Shown piece by piece: positions 45,975 to 57,985 of a stretch of 64,000 bases of DNA (its first letter is position 1; every line of letters starts with the position of its first letter). Location: the NCBI GenBank assembly GCA_020226215.1, contig CM035229.1:84151343-84215342 (forward strand). Direction: 5' to 3'. The notes under the pieces are model-generated. The model did not search any database, was not told the DNA's origin, and saw only the letters and a list, made by a program, of their open reading frames with translations. Both the position numbers and the translations under genes were made by a program. The stretch is from Sindora glabra (taxonomy: Eukaryota > Streptophyta > Magnoliopsida > Fabales > Fabaceae).

Positions 45975-48950
45975 ATCACACTTTGTACTAGAGTTGTGAA
46001 ATTTATAATAAGATTCAATTTTTTATGTAAGAATGTGAAGGTTAAAGTGATAAAATATAAAAAATATGATAATTGAAATATTTTAAAATTGATGTGGAAG
46101 AACTATTTAGTTGTAGTATTGCATGTGAAGTCACCTAAATCTAATTGCATATAAGGTTGTGAAAAGGTAAGTGTTAAGCTCCAAGTCTAACTAGTTCAAT
46201 ATAATTGTTAGGTCTGATTTAGTGATCCAAAAAATGAGTTCGAGTTGTCACAATAATCAGATCAAGTGCTTATATATCAATTTAAGTTTTAAATCTAATT
46301 GAGACGATCTCTCTCATTGAAATGGCCTAATATCACTGTTTAGCCTAACAAATTTCATGGCCTAAGATCTAAATAGCTGAAGTATGTGAGTGGTAAGTGT
46401 TCTAATACTATATGTTGTGTCAAAAGCCTAACTGATCCAAAACAATTATTAAGCTCGATCTATTGGCTTTAAAGACTAACCTAAGTTATCAAAGTAATTA
46501 TTTTCTCTATGTGAATACTACACTCTGTGCTAGAGGTGTGAAATTTATAATAATATGATGATTGAAATATTCTAAAGTTAAGATGGAAGAATTATTTAGT
46601 TGTAATTTGCATATAAAGTCACCTTAAATCTTATTTCATATAAGGATGTGAAAGGGTAAGTGCCATACTTTAAATTTAACCAGCTCAAGACAATTGTTAA
46701 ACCCAATCTATTGGTTTAAAAAATTAGCTTGAGTTGTCAAAGTAATTAGATCAAATGCTTTATATATCAATACTTAAGTCTTAAATTTAATCAATACAAG
46801 GCTTTACAATTTCTTTGATTCAAATGACCAAACATCATCTTTAAATCTAACAAATCTCATGATCCAAGATCTACATAGTCAAAGTATACAATTGACAAAT
46901 ACTCTAGTATAATTTGTCATGCTTGAAGTTTGATTTCCCAAGATAGTAGTGAAGCTTTAACCTAAAACACTAACTTAAGCTACCAAAGTAATCAAATCTA
47001 GTGCCTAAATACCAACTTAAGTCTCAAATTTAAATGATATGAAGCTTTATAGTAATTGAATCCTTAAGGATGTGAGATTAATAATAAAGTTCAATTTTTT
47101 TTTATATAATTGAGGATATGAAAGTAAAAATGCTTAAAATCTCTTTTACTTAAATGACGTGACATTGTCATCAGGCTTAACAAATCTCATGACCTAAGAT
47201 CTATACAACTAAAGTGTATAACTAATGAATGCTCTAATACCAATTATCACTTGCTTGAGTTGTCAAAGTAATCAAATCTAGTACCTTATATATCAACTTA
47301 ACTTTTAAATTTAAATGATATAAAGTTTTATAGTAATTAAATCATTGGAGAATGTGAAATTAATAATAAAGTTCAATTTTTTATATAATTAAGGATACAA
47401 AAATAAAAATGTTTAAAATCTCTTTCCCTCAAATGGTGTAACATCATCGTTAGGCTTAACAAATCTTATGACCTATGATTTACACAAGTAAAGTATACAA
47501 TTAATGAATGCTTCAATACCAATTGTCATGCTTAAAGTTTGATTAGCCTAAGACAATTGTTAAGTTTGATCCTTTGACCTAAAACACTAATCTGAGTTAT
47601 CAAAGTAATCATACTTAATGCCTAATATATTAACTTAAGTCTTAAATTTAGATGATTTAAAGCTTTATAATAATTGGATCATTAGAGGATGTGAGATTTA
47701 TAATGAAGTTCAATTTTTTTATATAATTAAGGATATGAAAATTAAAATGTTTAAAATCTAAAAATAGGCTAATTGAAATATTTTAAAGGTGAAGGGGAAG
47801 AATTCTTAATTGTTAACTTGCAGTATTGCATAGTAATTGAAATATTTTAGGGATTGAAGGAAAGAACTCTTTTTTTTCTTTTTTGCTCAATGCTTTTGGT
47901 AAAAAAAATAAGAGGAAGATGTAAATATATGAAAATTAAAATGTTTAAAACCTAAAAATAAGGTAATTGAAATATTTTAAGAATGAAAGGGAAGAATTCT
48001 TAATTATTAACTTGTAGTATTGCATAGTAATTGAAATATTTCAACTATTGAAGGGAAGCACTCTTTTTTTTTCTCAGTATTTTTTGTACAAAAAATAACA
48101 AATCTTATAACCTAAGATCTACACAAGCAAAATATAGAAGTGGCAAATACTCCAATACCAATTTTCATGCTTAAAGCATGATTAGTCCAAGACAATCGTT
48201 AAATTTAATCCTTTGACCTAAAATAGCAACTTGAGTTATCAAGGTAATCAAACCTAGTGCCTCATATATCAACTTAAGTCTCAAATTTAAACGATGTGAA
48301 GCTTTATAATAATTGGATCATTAAAGGATGTGAGATTTCTAATAAAGTTCATTTTTTTAATATAATTAAGGATATGAAAATTAAAATATTTAAAATCTAA
48401 AAATGGGGTAATTGAAATATTTTAAGGGTAGAAGGGAAGAATTCTTAATTGTCAACTTGTAGTATTGAATAGTAATTGAAATATTTTAGGGATTGAAGGA
48501 AAGAACATTTTTTTTTTGCTCAATGCTTTTGTTAAAAAAAAAAGAGGAAGATATAAGGGTATGAAAATTAAAATGTATAAAATCTAAAAAGAAGGTAAAT
48601 GAAATATTTTAAGGATAAAAGGGAAGAATTCTTAATTGTCAACTTGTAGTATTGAATAGTAATTGAAATATTTTAGGGATTGAAGGAAAGAACATTTTTT
48701 TTTGCTCAATGCTTTTGTTAAAAAAAAAAGAGGAAGATATAAGGGTATGAAAATTAAAATGTATAAAATCTAAAAAGAAGGTAAATGAAATATTTTAAGG
48801 ATAAAAGGGAAGAATTCTTAATTGTTAACTTGCAGTATCGCATAGTAATTAAAATATTTTAGGAATTGAAAAGAATCACTCTTTTTTTTTTGCTCAGTAC
48901 TTTTTGTTAAAAAAAGGGGGGAATAAAAGATGAAGACGTTGAAGGGAAGC
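45975..48950 (-). repeat. Block of diverged direct repeats with primer-site-like motifs
   Basis: At least five diverged units share the same order of phrases: a 'gtgaaatttataataa' type start, 'aagttcaattttttatataatt', 'atctcatgacctaagatctacac', 'gaatgctctaataccaatt' and 'aaagtaatcaaacctagtgcc'. The phrase 'gctctaatacca' (47231-47242) is the complement of TGGTATTAGAGC, 11 of 12 to the Met-tRNA primer site; weaker copies are near 46399, 46899, 47510 and 48149. Read on the minus strand this suggests repeated LTR-to-primer-site ends of an LTR element (a TRIM-like array or nested insertions). No coding sequence is present. Confidence 0.55.
48557..48925. repeat. Recent 186-bp tandem duplication
   Basis: Two copies of about 186 bp start 'gggtatgaaaattaaaatg' near 48557 and 48743 and are almost identical, including 'aagggaagaattcttaattg'. 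Looser relatives of the same unit occur at about 47790, 47960 and 48400. This block ends about 100 bp from the tRNA gene. Confidence 0.7.
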
Positions 48951-49045
48951 ACCCTTTTTCTTCTTGCTTAGTACTTGGGAAAATATAAGAATAAGATATT
49001 GACCAGTACCTTTTGGATGAAGGAGAAGTTACAAGATTAAAACAA

Positions 49046-49118
49046 CGCCCACCATGGGGCTCGAACGCACGACCACAAGGTTAAGAGCCTTGCACTTTAC
49101 CCACTGAGCTAGACGGGC
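49046..49118 (-). tRNA. tRNA-Lys(CTT), slightly diverged
   Basis: On the minus strand a 73-base tRNA: acceptor GCCCGTC pairing with GGTGGGC, D arm GCTCAGTGGGTAAAGT, anticodon loop CTCTTAA (anticodon CTT) on a perfect CAAGG/CCTTG stem, T loop TTCGAGC, discriminator G. It matches the plant nuclear tRNA-Lys(CTT) pattern. Two stem mismatches are visible (one in the D stem, one in the T stem), so it may be weakened or a pseudogene. B-box TTCGAGC is intact and no CCA is encoded, as expected for a nuclear tRNA gene. Confidence 0.88.
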
Positions 49119-51049
49119 ACGTTGTCTTTAGTTCCTTGAATTATAATTTGATCTGCGTTGGAGCCACTTACTGACCTTAATGAATGCCCATCCAATGATT
49201 CAAATTGCACGGCATTTCAAGATCCTAGTACTCCGTAATTAGTCTTTTTTCACTTTATCTTGACGTTCCCATTAGTGAACCAAAAGCAAAGCGCGACCAT
49301 ATGATGCATAACGATTATCAACCATATGATAAATAATAATTAAGAACTTTGAAATTTGTCAGCTTCATCAGAGAATGGAAATGGTGTCGATGGTGGTTTT
49401 AAAATCTCCACCGCAGGTCCAGGCCTCTACAGCATGTGGCACTCCGTGCAGTGCATTCTGCATGCTGCAGAGTCAAAATGACTCCACATACAAAAGAGTT
49501 CACGGTCTCAACTCTCATGCCCCTTGAAATCCTTCCACTCTTCACATTCAGCTCCAAGTTCCCAAGCCAATCCGACCTTTCATGCTCAAAGCAAGCGTTC
49601 GAATCCTCCTGAGGATGAGCCAGGCCGTAGAAACCCATGCTTGCATTACCATCTACTGAACTAGTTCTCCTGATTTTTTTTTCAGGGGATTCAAAATTCA
49701 ATTCCATCGTTTACACTAATGGCAGATCAGTTGTGATCAATAACCTTTAGAGTCGAGGCTTCTGGTGGAGGGAAGGGAAGTCTTTTCTATTGGTGCTTTT
49801 TCTTTTAACTGATTGGATGCTGAGAAAAGTATAAACCTGCTGGAAGTAAGAATTTGAGGTGTTGATGCACTGCTTGATACATGGAGAAAATACATTGAAA
49901 GTTCGAAACTTCTTCAGAAATCATGATAATATGTTGTGCGAACCTTATTTAATGTCGTCTGTGATCTTCAGCAGCAAACGCTAGAAATAATGCTATTTCG
50001 TCATTCGGATTTTCAAGATCATAGGCTTACTAAAGGCTGAATATATACTTATTTTATGCCAATTACAATTTACAAAAGAAGCAGTTCTCGAGAAACATAG
50101 GGGAGCTATTAGCGTCATATGTATGTAAGTTACTCTCCAGATGTTTCAATGTCAATCAATTGGGAAGCTCTAGTTTTGGATGGTGCCGCCCGAGAGGCAG
50201 TATGATCAGATGAACTTCAGTAGCCAAAATATTATCTATGAACCTTTGAACTCCATTATATTTGTTTAATTTGATTTCTAAGTGTGCTGGTTTGTGATAA
50301 AAAGAGGTTGTTGCTTAGTTGATAGAAATCTTACGATTTTTAGGTGAAAATAAATTCTACAAAAATCTATATGATGTATTATATTAATCTGCAGGTTTAT
50401 GTTCTGATACAAGGTTAGGCAAACTTGGGTTTTTTGGCATTTTCTTTTCTGTGATGGGCTTTCAAAGGACTAAATATGAGGCACCCATTAACTTTTAGCT
50501 ACCTAGTTGGCAGCAATATTTTTTATCAGTCAGAAGCAAAGCACACTTCAATTTTCTATTAAAGTTTTATGGAAATAGAAGAAAAAAGGCACCTCAAAAA
50601 AATGTGGCTAAAGGTCATATTATTGAGAGCACCAGTGAGTAGTCACTCCTGGCTAAGGTATGTGAAACCGGGGCCATTTATCTTGAGGATTTTAAAGGCA
50701 TTAAGTAGTCCCTCTCGGCTATGGTTTCATTATTTGAATCGAACTTTTAATAGCTTAAAAATAAATCACACTTTTCTCCATTTTCCAGGAAAAATGCTGC
50801 ACTCACCATCACATTTTAGTAAAACTGGTGAACCCCAAATTGCTAGAAAACAAGTACACTCTGCAAATTTATGGACTCGGCCAGCTCCCCTTCCAAAAAC
50901 CAGTGCCTTCTTAGACAATTTTCCTCTAGCAATACCCGATATTGAAACTTACTCCGTGTTAGGTTTACCATTTATCCAAATTTTAGTTATTATTAATTTA
51001 TAATTATTTTTTATTATGAATTATTTTCCTATTTAAGTTAGGTTTTGGT
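49119..51049. other. Spacer with an unassigned ORF
   Basis: A minus-strand ORF at 49399-49707 (102 codons, starting MELNFESPEKKIRRTSSVDG) has balanced composition up to about residue 70 and then a Cys-rich tail. I recognise no domain, and it could be a gene fragment. A plus-strand ORF at 50569-51003 (144 codons) has no domain and is probably chance. The remaining DNA is moderately AT-rich with no other signal. Confidence 0.4.
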
Positions 51050-52199
51050 GTTTGAATAGAATTCAGATTTCTTACCAAACAAAATATTTTTGAATATAAA
51101 TGTTTATATTGGATAAAGATTTGAAGTATGAGAAATGTGTAAAGCAATGTTAGAGTAGGATTCAAATTCGTTGTCAAACAAGTATTTTTGGATATAAATA
51201 TTTATATTAATCAAGAATTTAAGGTACAAAAAATATATGAGAAGTTAGTGTCTATAAGAATTATGTAAGAACCATCATGTGAGAGATGTGAGAGATATAG
51301 AAATGGTGGTTAGGAAATTATAGAGTTATGGTTGAAAACCTTCGTATATATTATCATATAATTTTTTGACAATATATTATTTTTTCAACTATGATTTTTC
51401 TCTAAAATTTGAATTTTTTAAATTAAATTATTGATGTAATTTATTTTAATATTCTAATTGATTTAATTATTTAGTACTTGTTTATTTAGAGAAAGGATAT
51501 TTTTTCCCAACAATTGATTTCAAAGCAAGTGCGATCCTATGCAAGTAGTAATCAGAGATAATAGAGTCTTGTTGATGTCAAATGATGAACAATAAACAAA
51601 GCTAATAGTGATATAAAAGAAAGATTCAATTGTATGGAGTTAATGATGATAATGGTGGTTGTCATCGCTGATGGAGATGGAGATGAAGATGTGAAGTGAT
51701 TATGTTGATTCATGAAGGCATTTACAAATTTAGTATTTCTACAAATGTGTAAAATTCTTGTAGATGAGGAAGTTGTGAATAGACTATGGTGAATTTTGCA
51801 ACACTTGATTTAGGTGGAGTTACTTGATAGGAAAATAATTAATTTAGTTTGAAGAAATTGCATTGATAGAGAACTCTCAAGATTGGCATCTCATAATTGG
51901 AAAGATGGATGAAGTTGATGAAATTTTTGTCAATGAGAAAATTGTTGGGCTTGATTTTAAATTTAATTGTCATCAATTTGTAAATATATCTTATTGTGAT
52001 ATAATAAAGATTTGAGGTATGATAAAGGTTTGCATTAAGTACCTATGAGAATTATGTAATAAATCTTTGCTCATATATGATTTTTCCTTTAAAATTTGAT
52101 ATTTTTTATATTAAATTATTAATGTGATTTATTTTAACGCTTTGATTGATTTAATTAGCTGATACTTATATATTGGGAGTAGGAATTTTATCCCCAACA
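51050..52199 (+). mobile_element. Small non-autonomous LTR retrotransposon (TRIM-like)
   Basis: Two LTR ends agree: bases before 51512 and before 52199 share 'ttaaattatt(g/a)atgt(a/g)atttattttaa', 'gatttaatta' and terminal CCCAACA. A Met-tRNA-like primer site (TGATTTCAAAGC, 51515-51526, 9 of 12) follows the first. The second LTR starts TGTTGGGC at 51943. The internal region of about 430 bp encodes no retroviral domain. The first LTR's outer end (about 51050-51160) is blurred by a tandem copy of about 100 bp ('aacaaaatatttttgaatataaat' and 'aacaagtatttttggatataaat'). No target duplication was assigned. Confidence 0.6.
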
Positions 52200-53904
52200 C
52201 TCTAGCACAACATTTTGCGTCAACCTGTGAAAGAAGAGGGTGTTTGAATGCCCCACTATGATGTTGAAAACCTCGTCCACTCCTCTACAATGAAAATTGG
52301 AGTTCATCCACTGGTTCCCGGAAGAGAAATTGGCAATATCAGGCGGTTTGCGGCGAAAATGCCATAGGCAAGTTGGTTCTTTCAAAGTTGCAAGAGACAG
52401 ACATGGATGCTGATCAGTAGATATTTTGCATAATATTCAACAGCCAGTATGATAAGGAGGTTCGACTTTTCAAAGAGGGCTCATTTGGGATACGAAACTC
52501 ACCTCATAACAGTGGCTGTTGGGTCCATTGGCTGTCAAGTGGCAACAACTCAATCGCCATAGGATTTGAGGGACCAACCTACGTCTATCCTTCCTAACCT
52601 TTTTCTCATTTAATTTTCTGTGGCATTTTTCTTCAATGACTTCAAAGATGAGATTGGATTTTGCGACTCTTGGGACCCTCCATATAGCCCCCATTTTTTA
52701 AATTCCAAGCAGAGAGATGCATCTCGTGGAATTAAACACTCCATGCCTCCAAGTTGCTTGTCAAATTATGGTATTATCCACACTCTTATTTTTATCGAAA
52801 AATCATATTTTATCTATGATTTCACGTTTTTTATTTAAATTATTTGTAATTTTAAATAATTTATCCACTCTATCTACTTAAACTATATTTACATATATTG
52901 CATATAGATTTTGACTACTTACTTAGAATCAAATTACATGAAAAAATTCTAATTTTATTAAAGATTTATCTTTTACAACTTAATTTGCAATTACTAAATC
53001 AAAAGTGTCTAAAAAATTTTTTTAGATGCAAATTGATTTTGGGTGGATTTCAAATGAAGTCAAATTTTAAAAAATTAATGATTACACATGGATTTTCTTT
53101 ATAATTTTGAACATAAAATAATTTAGATGATTAAATCATTAAAACATAGGTAGATAATTTGTATCACTTAAAATTACATATAAATTAAATAAAAAAACAT
53201 AAAATCACAAATCCGCAAAGTCTATTTCCCTTATTTTTATTCTTTCATCTATACTTTTTTACAAGAAAATTTAAAATTTATTCTGAATCTCCTACCATTT
53301 TATTAAAAGGTGTAAAAAAAAAAACTCATATCTAAATTAAATAACAATTACACAATTTTTGTTCTCAAATTATTTGGGTGGGAAGATTTGGTAGATCCGT
53401 TACCGACCTAAACCAAGTATGGGCAGTCGATTGCAGGTCTTTTCTGTATTTGGGAAAAGGTAGGTGGATCCAAGGTGGAAAATGGAGACAATCGGTTTGC
53501 ATTGGATCTGTTGTGGACTAACCGATTATTTAGGATAAAAGAAGAAAAGGAATTCTCAAGACTCCTCTTGCACTTGCTATTGTTTGATAACAAATGGATG
53601 CCTTTGTAGTTATGGGATATTAAGCTACAAGTGAGCGAAATTTTTGTCACCTTCTTCTCGGAATATTTCAAGAGAATATGAATTTTCACAATTGACTTTA
53701 AAATAAAATAAAATATTTTAGAAAGATATCCATATCTTTTAGAATATTTTTAAATTAATATTTTTTGAAAATATTTTTATTGGATGGTAGGTATTTCAAG
53801 TTTCTAGGTGACAACTTTAATTGAGTTTAATTGGTTGAGGCATATTTCAATCAAATTAGATTGCTTACACAAGAAATAAAGATTAAAGCTAGATTGTTGA
53901 AGTG
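52200..53904. other. Spacer
   Basis: About 52200-52760 and 53380-53660 have higher GC content and short ORFs (52188-52385 and 52470-52694 on the minus strand, 53408-53689 on the minus strand) but no known domain. They could be gene remnants. The rest is AT-rich. Confidence 0.4.
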
Positions 53905-54306
53905 GTTTGTCAAGCACATTTTGATGCTTGAATTAATAAAAGTGTATGTAGAATAATAGTATGAAATTGTTGAGAAGTTTGAAGTGATATACCCTAGGCA
54001 TTTTATAGGCATCCCCGTACTTGATTAATGTTTGGACTTTTATAGAATTGAACTTTTCAAGGCATTGATTGTTGCCGATTGTTCTTGGCAAGGCCTCAGG
54101 CACAATTGAATGCTTGCATAAAAAGCAAAAGGTCAAAGGTGTATGGCATAAGCAGTCCATTAAACACACTCTGATACTTAAATCAATAGAAGTGTGGGCA
54201 GAGTAATAATATGAAATTGTTATGAGATAAAATAACTTAGGCCTTTTATAGGTGTTCCCTTACTTGATTAATGCTTGGGCTTTTATAAAATTAAGCTTTT
54301 CAAAGT
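53905..54306. repeat. Direct repeat of about 150 bp abutting the MULE
   Basis: 53905-54065 and 54155-54306 share a 250-bp-spaced repeat: 'aatagtatgaaattgtt' and 'aataatatgaaattgtt', 'cattttataggcatcccc' and 'ccttttataggtgttccc', then 'cttgattaatg(t/c)ttgg'. The second copy stops where the MULE begins at 54313, so the MULE may have inserted in it. Confidence 0.65.
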
Positions 54307-54399
54307 AAGCATGGTTAAATGTGGCAAAAAAATCGGATTACCGTTATTTTATAAATAATTTTTTGTTTTACCTGTTTCGGAAACTATTTACCAGAATAC

Positions 54400-54620
54400 A
54401 CAGAGCGCCATTTAAGATGGCGTTCGTGAAAGCTTAGAGGCGCTATTTAGGGTGGCGCCTTCAAGGGGAGAGCGCCATTTGAAGTGGCGCCCCCAGCCTT
54501 GGAGGCGCCATTCAAAGTGGCGCCTCCCCTTGGGGGCGCCATTTGAAAAGGCGCCCTGGAGGGCGCCATTTTTGAAATTCAAATCCGGAGGCGCCTCATG
54601 AAATGGCGCCTCCTCCCTCC
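54400..54620. repeat. GGCGCC hairpin repeats in the MULE left terminal region
   Basis: Six successive units place a GCGCCATTT-type half against an AAnTGGCGC-type half, for example GGCGCCATTCAAAGTGGCGC at about 54505. Each unit can form a short hairpin closed by GGCGCC/GGCGCC. The same motif recurs in the relative at 60939-61450, so it is a family feature. It is far more GC-rich than the flanks and dense in CpG. Confidence 0.85.
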
Positions 54621-54836
54621 TTTAAAACCACCACCCGGCCTCACCCCCTCCCCATTCCAAACCCTCGCGCAGCCGCTCTTCTTCACTTCCTTCTTCCTTC
54701 TTCGTAAACTTCGTAACTACTGTCCGCAGTTCCTCTTTCTTTCATTTATAAATCATCATCTGTTCTTATTTTTGTACATTTCATTCGGAAGCATTTTCTT
54801 CTTTGGAGTAAATATGATCTTCTTCCAACTCTTCCT

Positions 54837-55706
54837 TGGTTAGTATTTTTATAATTTCTGTATTTATGTTATATTTTTTATTTTAAGTTAATTATTATGA
54901 TTTATGATGTGAAATGATGATCTAGGATTTAAAAAAAATTTGTACTAATTTTTATCATCTGTGATAGTTTATAATTTTTACTGGTTAATATTTTGATAAT
55001 TTTTATATTTATATTATAATTTTTCTTTTATGTTGATTATTATAATTTATGATGTGAAATGATGATTTAGGATTTTAAAAAAAATTATACAAATTTATAT
55101 GATATGTGATAATTTGTAATATTTACTGGTTAGTATTTTTATAATTTCTATATGTATATTATAATTTTTATTTCATGTTGATTACTCTGATTTATGATGT
55201 GAGATGATGATCTAGGATTTAAGAAAAATTTGTACAAATTTATGTGACTTGTGATAGTTTGTCATTTTTACTGGTTAGTATTTGTATAATTTCTGTATGT
55301 ATATTATAATTTTTATTTCATGTTGATTATTATGATTTATAATGTGAGATGATGATCTAGAATTTAAGAAAAATTTGTACAAATTTATGTGATTTGTGAT
55401 AGTTTGTAAATTTTACTGGTTAGTATTTGTATAATTTCTATATTTAGTTTATAATTTTTAATTTATTTTTATTATTATGATTTATGATGTAAAATGATGA
55501 TCTAGGATTTAGAAAAAATTTGTATAAATTTATATGATCTGTGATAATTTATCATTTTTATTAGTTAGTATTTTTATAATTTCTGTATGTATATTATAAT
55601 TTTTATTTCATGTTGATTATTATGATTTATGATGTGAAATGATGATCTAGGATTTAGAAAAAAAAATTTGTACAAATTTATGTGATCTGTGCTAATTTGT
55701 AATTTT
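54837..55706 (+). repeat. Tandem array of six 145-bp units in the MULE 5' region
   Basis: Units start at 54837, 54982, 55127, 55272, 55417 and 55562, exactly 145 bp apart. Each begins with (T)GGTTAGTATTTTTATAATT or a close variant and contains 'gatttatgatgtgaaatgatgatctagg' in variants. A solitary degenerate copy is near 56962. The exact spacing without indels points to recent unequal exchange or replication slippage. Confidence 0.9.
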
Positions 55707-57985
55707 AAAAGAAAAACAAAGAGGATAAAGAAAAATGTCTTAAAATAAAATATACGTTTTAGGTAAAAAAAATTTCAGATATTTTTAAAATATAAAATTA
55801 TTTAGGATATAGGATATCATAAAAATAAGATTATTTTTATTGTATGTTTATTATTACGAGAATATATTATATTATTGATCAATATTTTTAGGTTAATCCT
55901 AAAGTAATATATGTTAAAATAGCTAAATATCAATTTAAGGTTTAGTGTAAAGTCTTGATATGTTATGCAGTATTTCTATTTACTTTATCTTTTTTATTGT
56001 ACTATTTTATTATTATTTTTTGTTAACTCATGGTATTTAAGCCATATACACTAATATTTTTTAGCATTATGATATATCAATTTTTTGATTATAAATATAT
56101 TTTATATAAATTATATAATTCATTCAATTAAATAATTTATTATACAATCAATTTCTTATTACTTTACACCATACATATAATTTATTTTTTATTTACTCTT
56201 CTGTAATATTTTTATATCTTTTCTTATTATTTATGGTTTAAAACATCAACATCATTAATTAACATAAACATAATAAGTTTTAATTTTTTAATTTATTATA
56301 ATATTTTAACTAAATTAAAGCTTTAATATACTTTTTATTAATAAAAATAATTAATTTCATATTATATTTTTTGGAAAAATAGCTAGTACATAATTTAAAA
56401 TACATCAACTAAGAGTTCTCAAAGGGTTCACAGTTCGTACATAATTTATTCTTCATTTCATGTACTTTATTGAATTTTTTCTTCTCTATTTCTTCAATTG
56501 TTCTATTAAAAGTTGAAATGCAATATATTGAATAATATTAATATAATACAATTTCATTTTCTTTGACATAAAATTATTTTTAATGATCAAATATCCTTTT
56601 TCAAAAATTCATGTTATGAAAAATGCTTATTAAAATAACTAACTATATATTTAGTTTTAATAAAAGTACTTAAGAAAAAAATTAATTATATTTTAAAATT
56701 GATTAATATTTTCTTGATATAAAAATTCAAGGTGTAATTTAAATTGATGATACACTAATAAAACTTTATATATATTGTTGTTTTTATTCTTTTAATATAT
56801 TGTTTTGCAAAATATATTAACTTTAGCGTATTTTTTGCATAATTTTTTGATTGATACAATAATATCTAATCACTTTTACTTAGAGATTAAAGTTATTAAA
56901 TTATCTAACAAATTTTTTTTTCATGCAGAGGCTTGTTTCTGTTTACTTCTCCTGATACTTACCGGTTAGTATTTTTATAAATTTTATGCTTATATTATAA
57001 TTTTTATTAGTCATAATAAATTTTTTTTTATATTGGTAGAGAAATTTATTTAGAATATTATGATATAAATGATATAAGTTTTTTTATTTTGTATTGATTG
57101 TTATGATTTATGATGTGAAATTATGATTTAAAATGTGAAGATATGATTTAGAAAATTTTGTAGGAATTTATATATACTGTGATAGGTTGTGCTATTAAAA
57201 GAACAACAAACGAGATAAAGAAGCATGTCTTAATATAGGTCTTAGGATCTAGGTGAAAGTTATATTTAGAGATTTTTTCATGTAAAATCTTAATATATCA
57301 TAAGAGAGGTACTAAAATTAAAATTCTAGGATATGTGAATGTAACCAAAAGCCTTTAAAAAATAGGATATTGTTATTGAAAATTTAAACTTTTTTCTATT
57401 TAAATAATAGATATTATAAATGCAAGAATAATAAATGTACTTGAAAATATCAGACTATACATAGGTTTATTCAGGAAGCATTAAAATATATTTGGAGGTA
57501 TAGCAAAATAAGTATTAGACGAAGACAGTGAATGTAAAAAATAATTCAGGACTGTAATAATAAAAAAATGCAAACAATAATCTCTATATAATTTCCAGAC
57601 CTATTTGGTAATAAGTGTGAACGGAGAAAAATACCGTAAAAATACAAAATGTAGTGTACTAAAAATGTTAATTGATTTAAATAGAAAAAGTTTGTGCTAA
57701 ATAACAAAAAAAGGATAATTGAAAAAGATAAATTAAACCATAAATAAATTTATATAGCCAAATATTATATTAGTTTTAGACAAGAAATAACATTTGGTTG
57801 GCCGAAAAAATAATCCTATTATTACGTAGTATTAGTAGAATATATTGCAAAATAGTAATTTATTCCGTTCATTTTTAATTATAGTAATAAATACTAGTAC
57901 ATTCATTTTAGGGCACAAAATGAGTATATGAGATTATCTGTCAGTTGTGGGGTGCAGTGAGTGTTTTGCAGCTAAAAGTAAGAAG
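55707..57985 (+). other. Long AT-rich leader of the MULE transposase gene
   Basis: No ORF with a domain. It lies between the tandem array and the transposase ATG and is very AT-rich. A pyrimidine-rich TTTTCATGCAG ends at 56929, and GTGTTTTGCAG ends at 57971, fifteen bases before the transposase ATG. Both could be 3' splice sites of introns in a 5' UTR that begins in the CT-rich stretch at about 54600-54720. Confidence 0.45.

Noticed and set aside
45975..48950. Interpretation of the repeat block as a multigene cluster
   Set aside because: All units have stops in every frame and long A/T runs; only repeat phrases and primer-site-like motifs are conserved.
50569..51003. 144-codon plus-strand ORF
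   Set aside because: No recognisable domain, irregular composition and no splice or promoter signals; treated as chance.
57947..57985. Transposase start at a GTG (57947)
   Set aside because: Plant genes start at ATG; a likely 3' splice site (TTTTGCAG, ending 57971) precedes the ATG at 57986.
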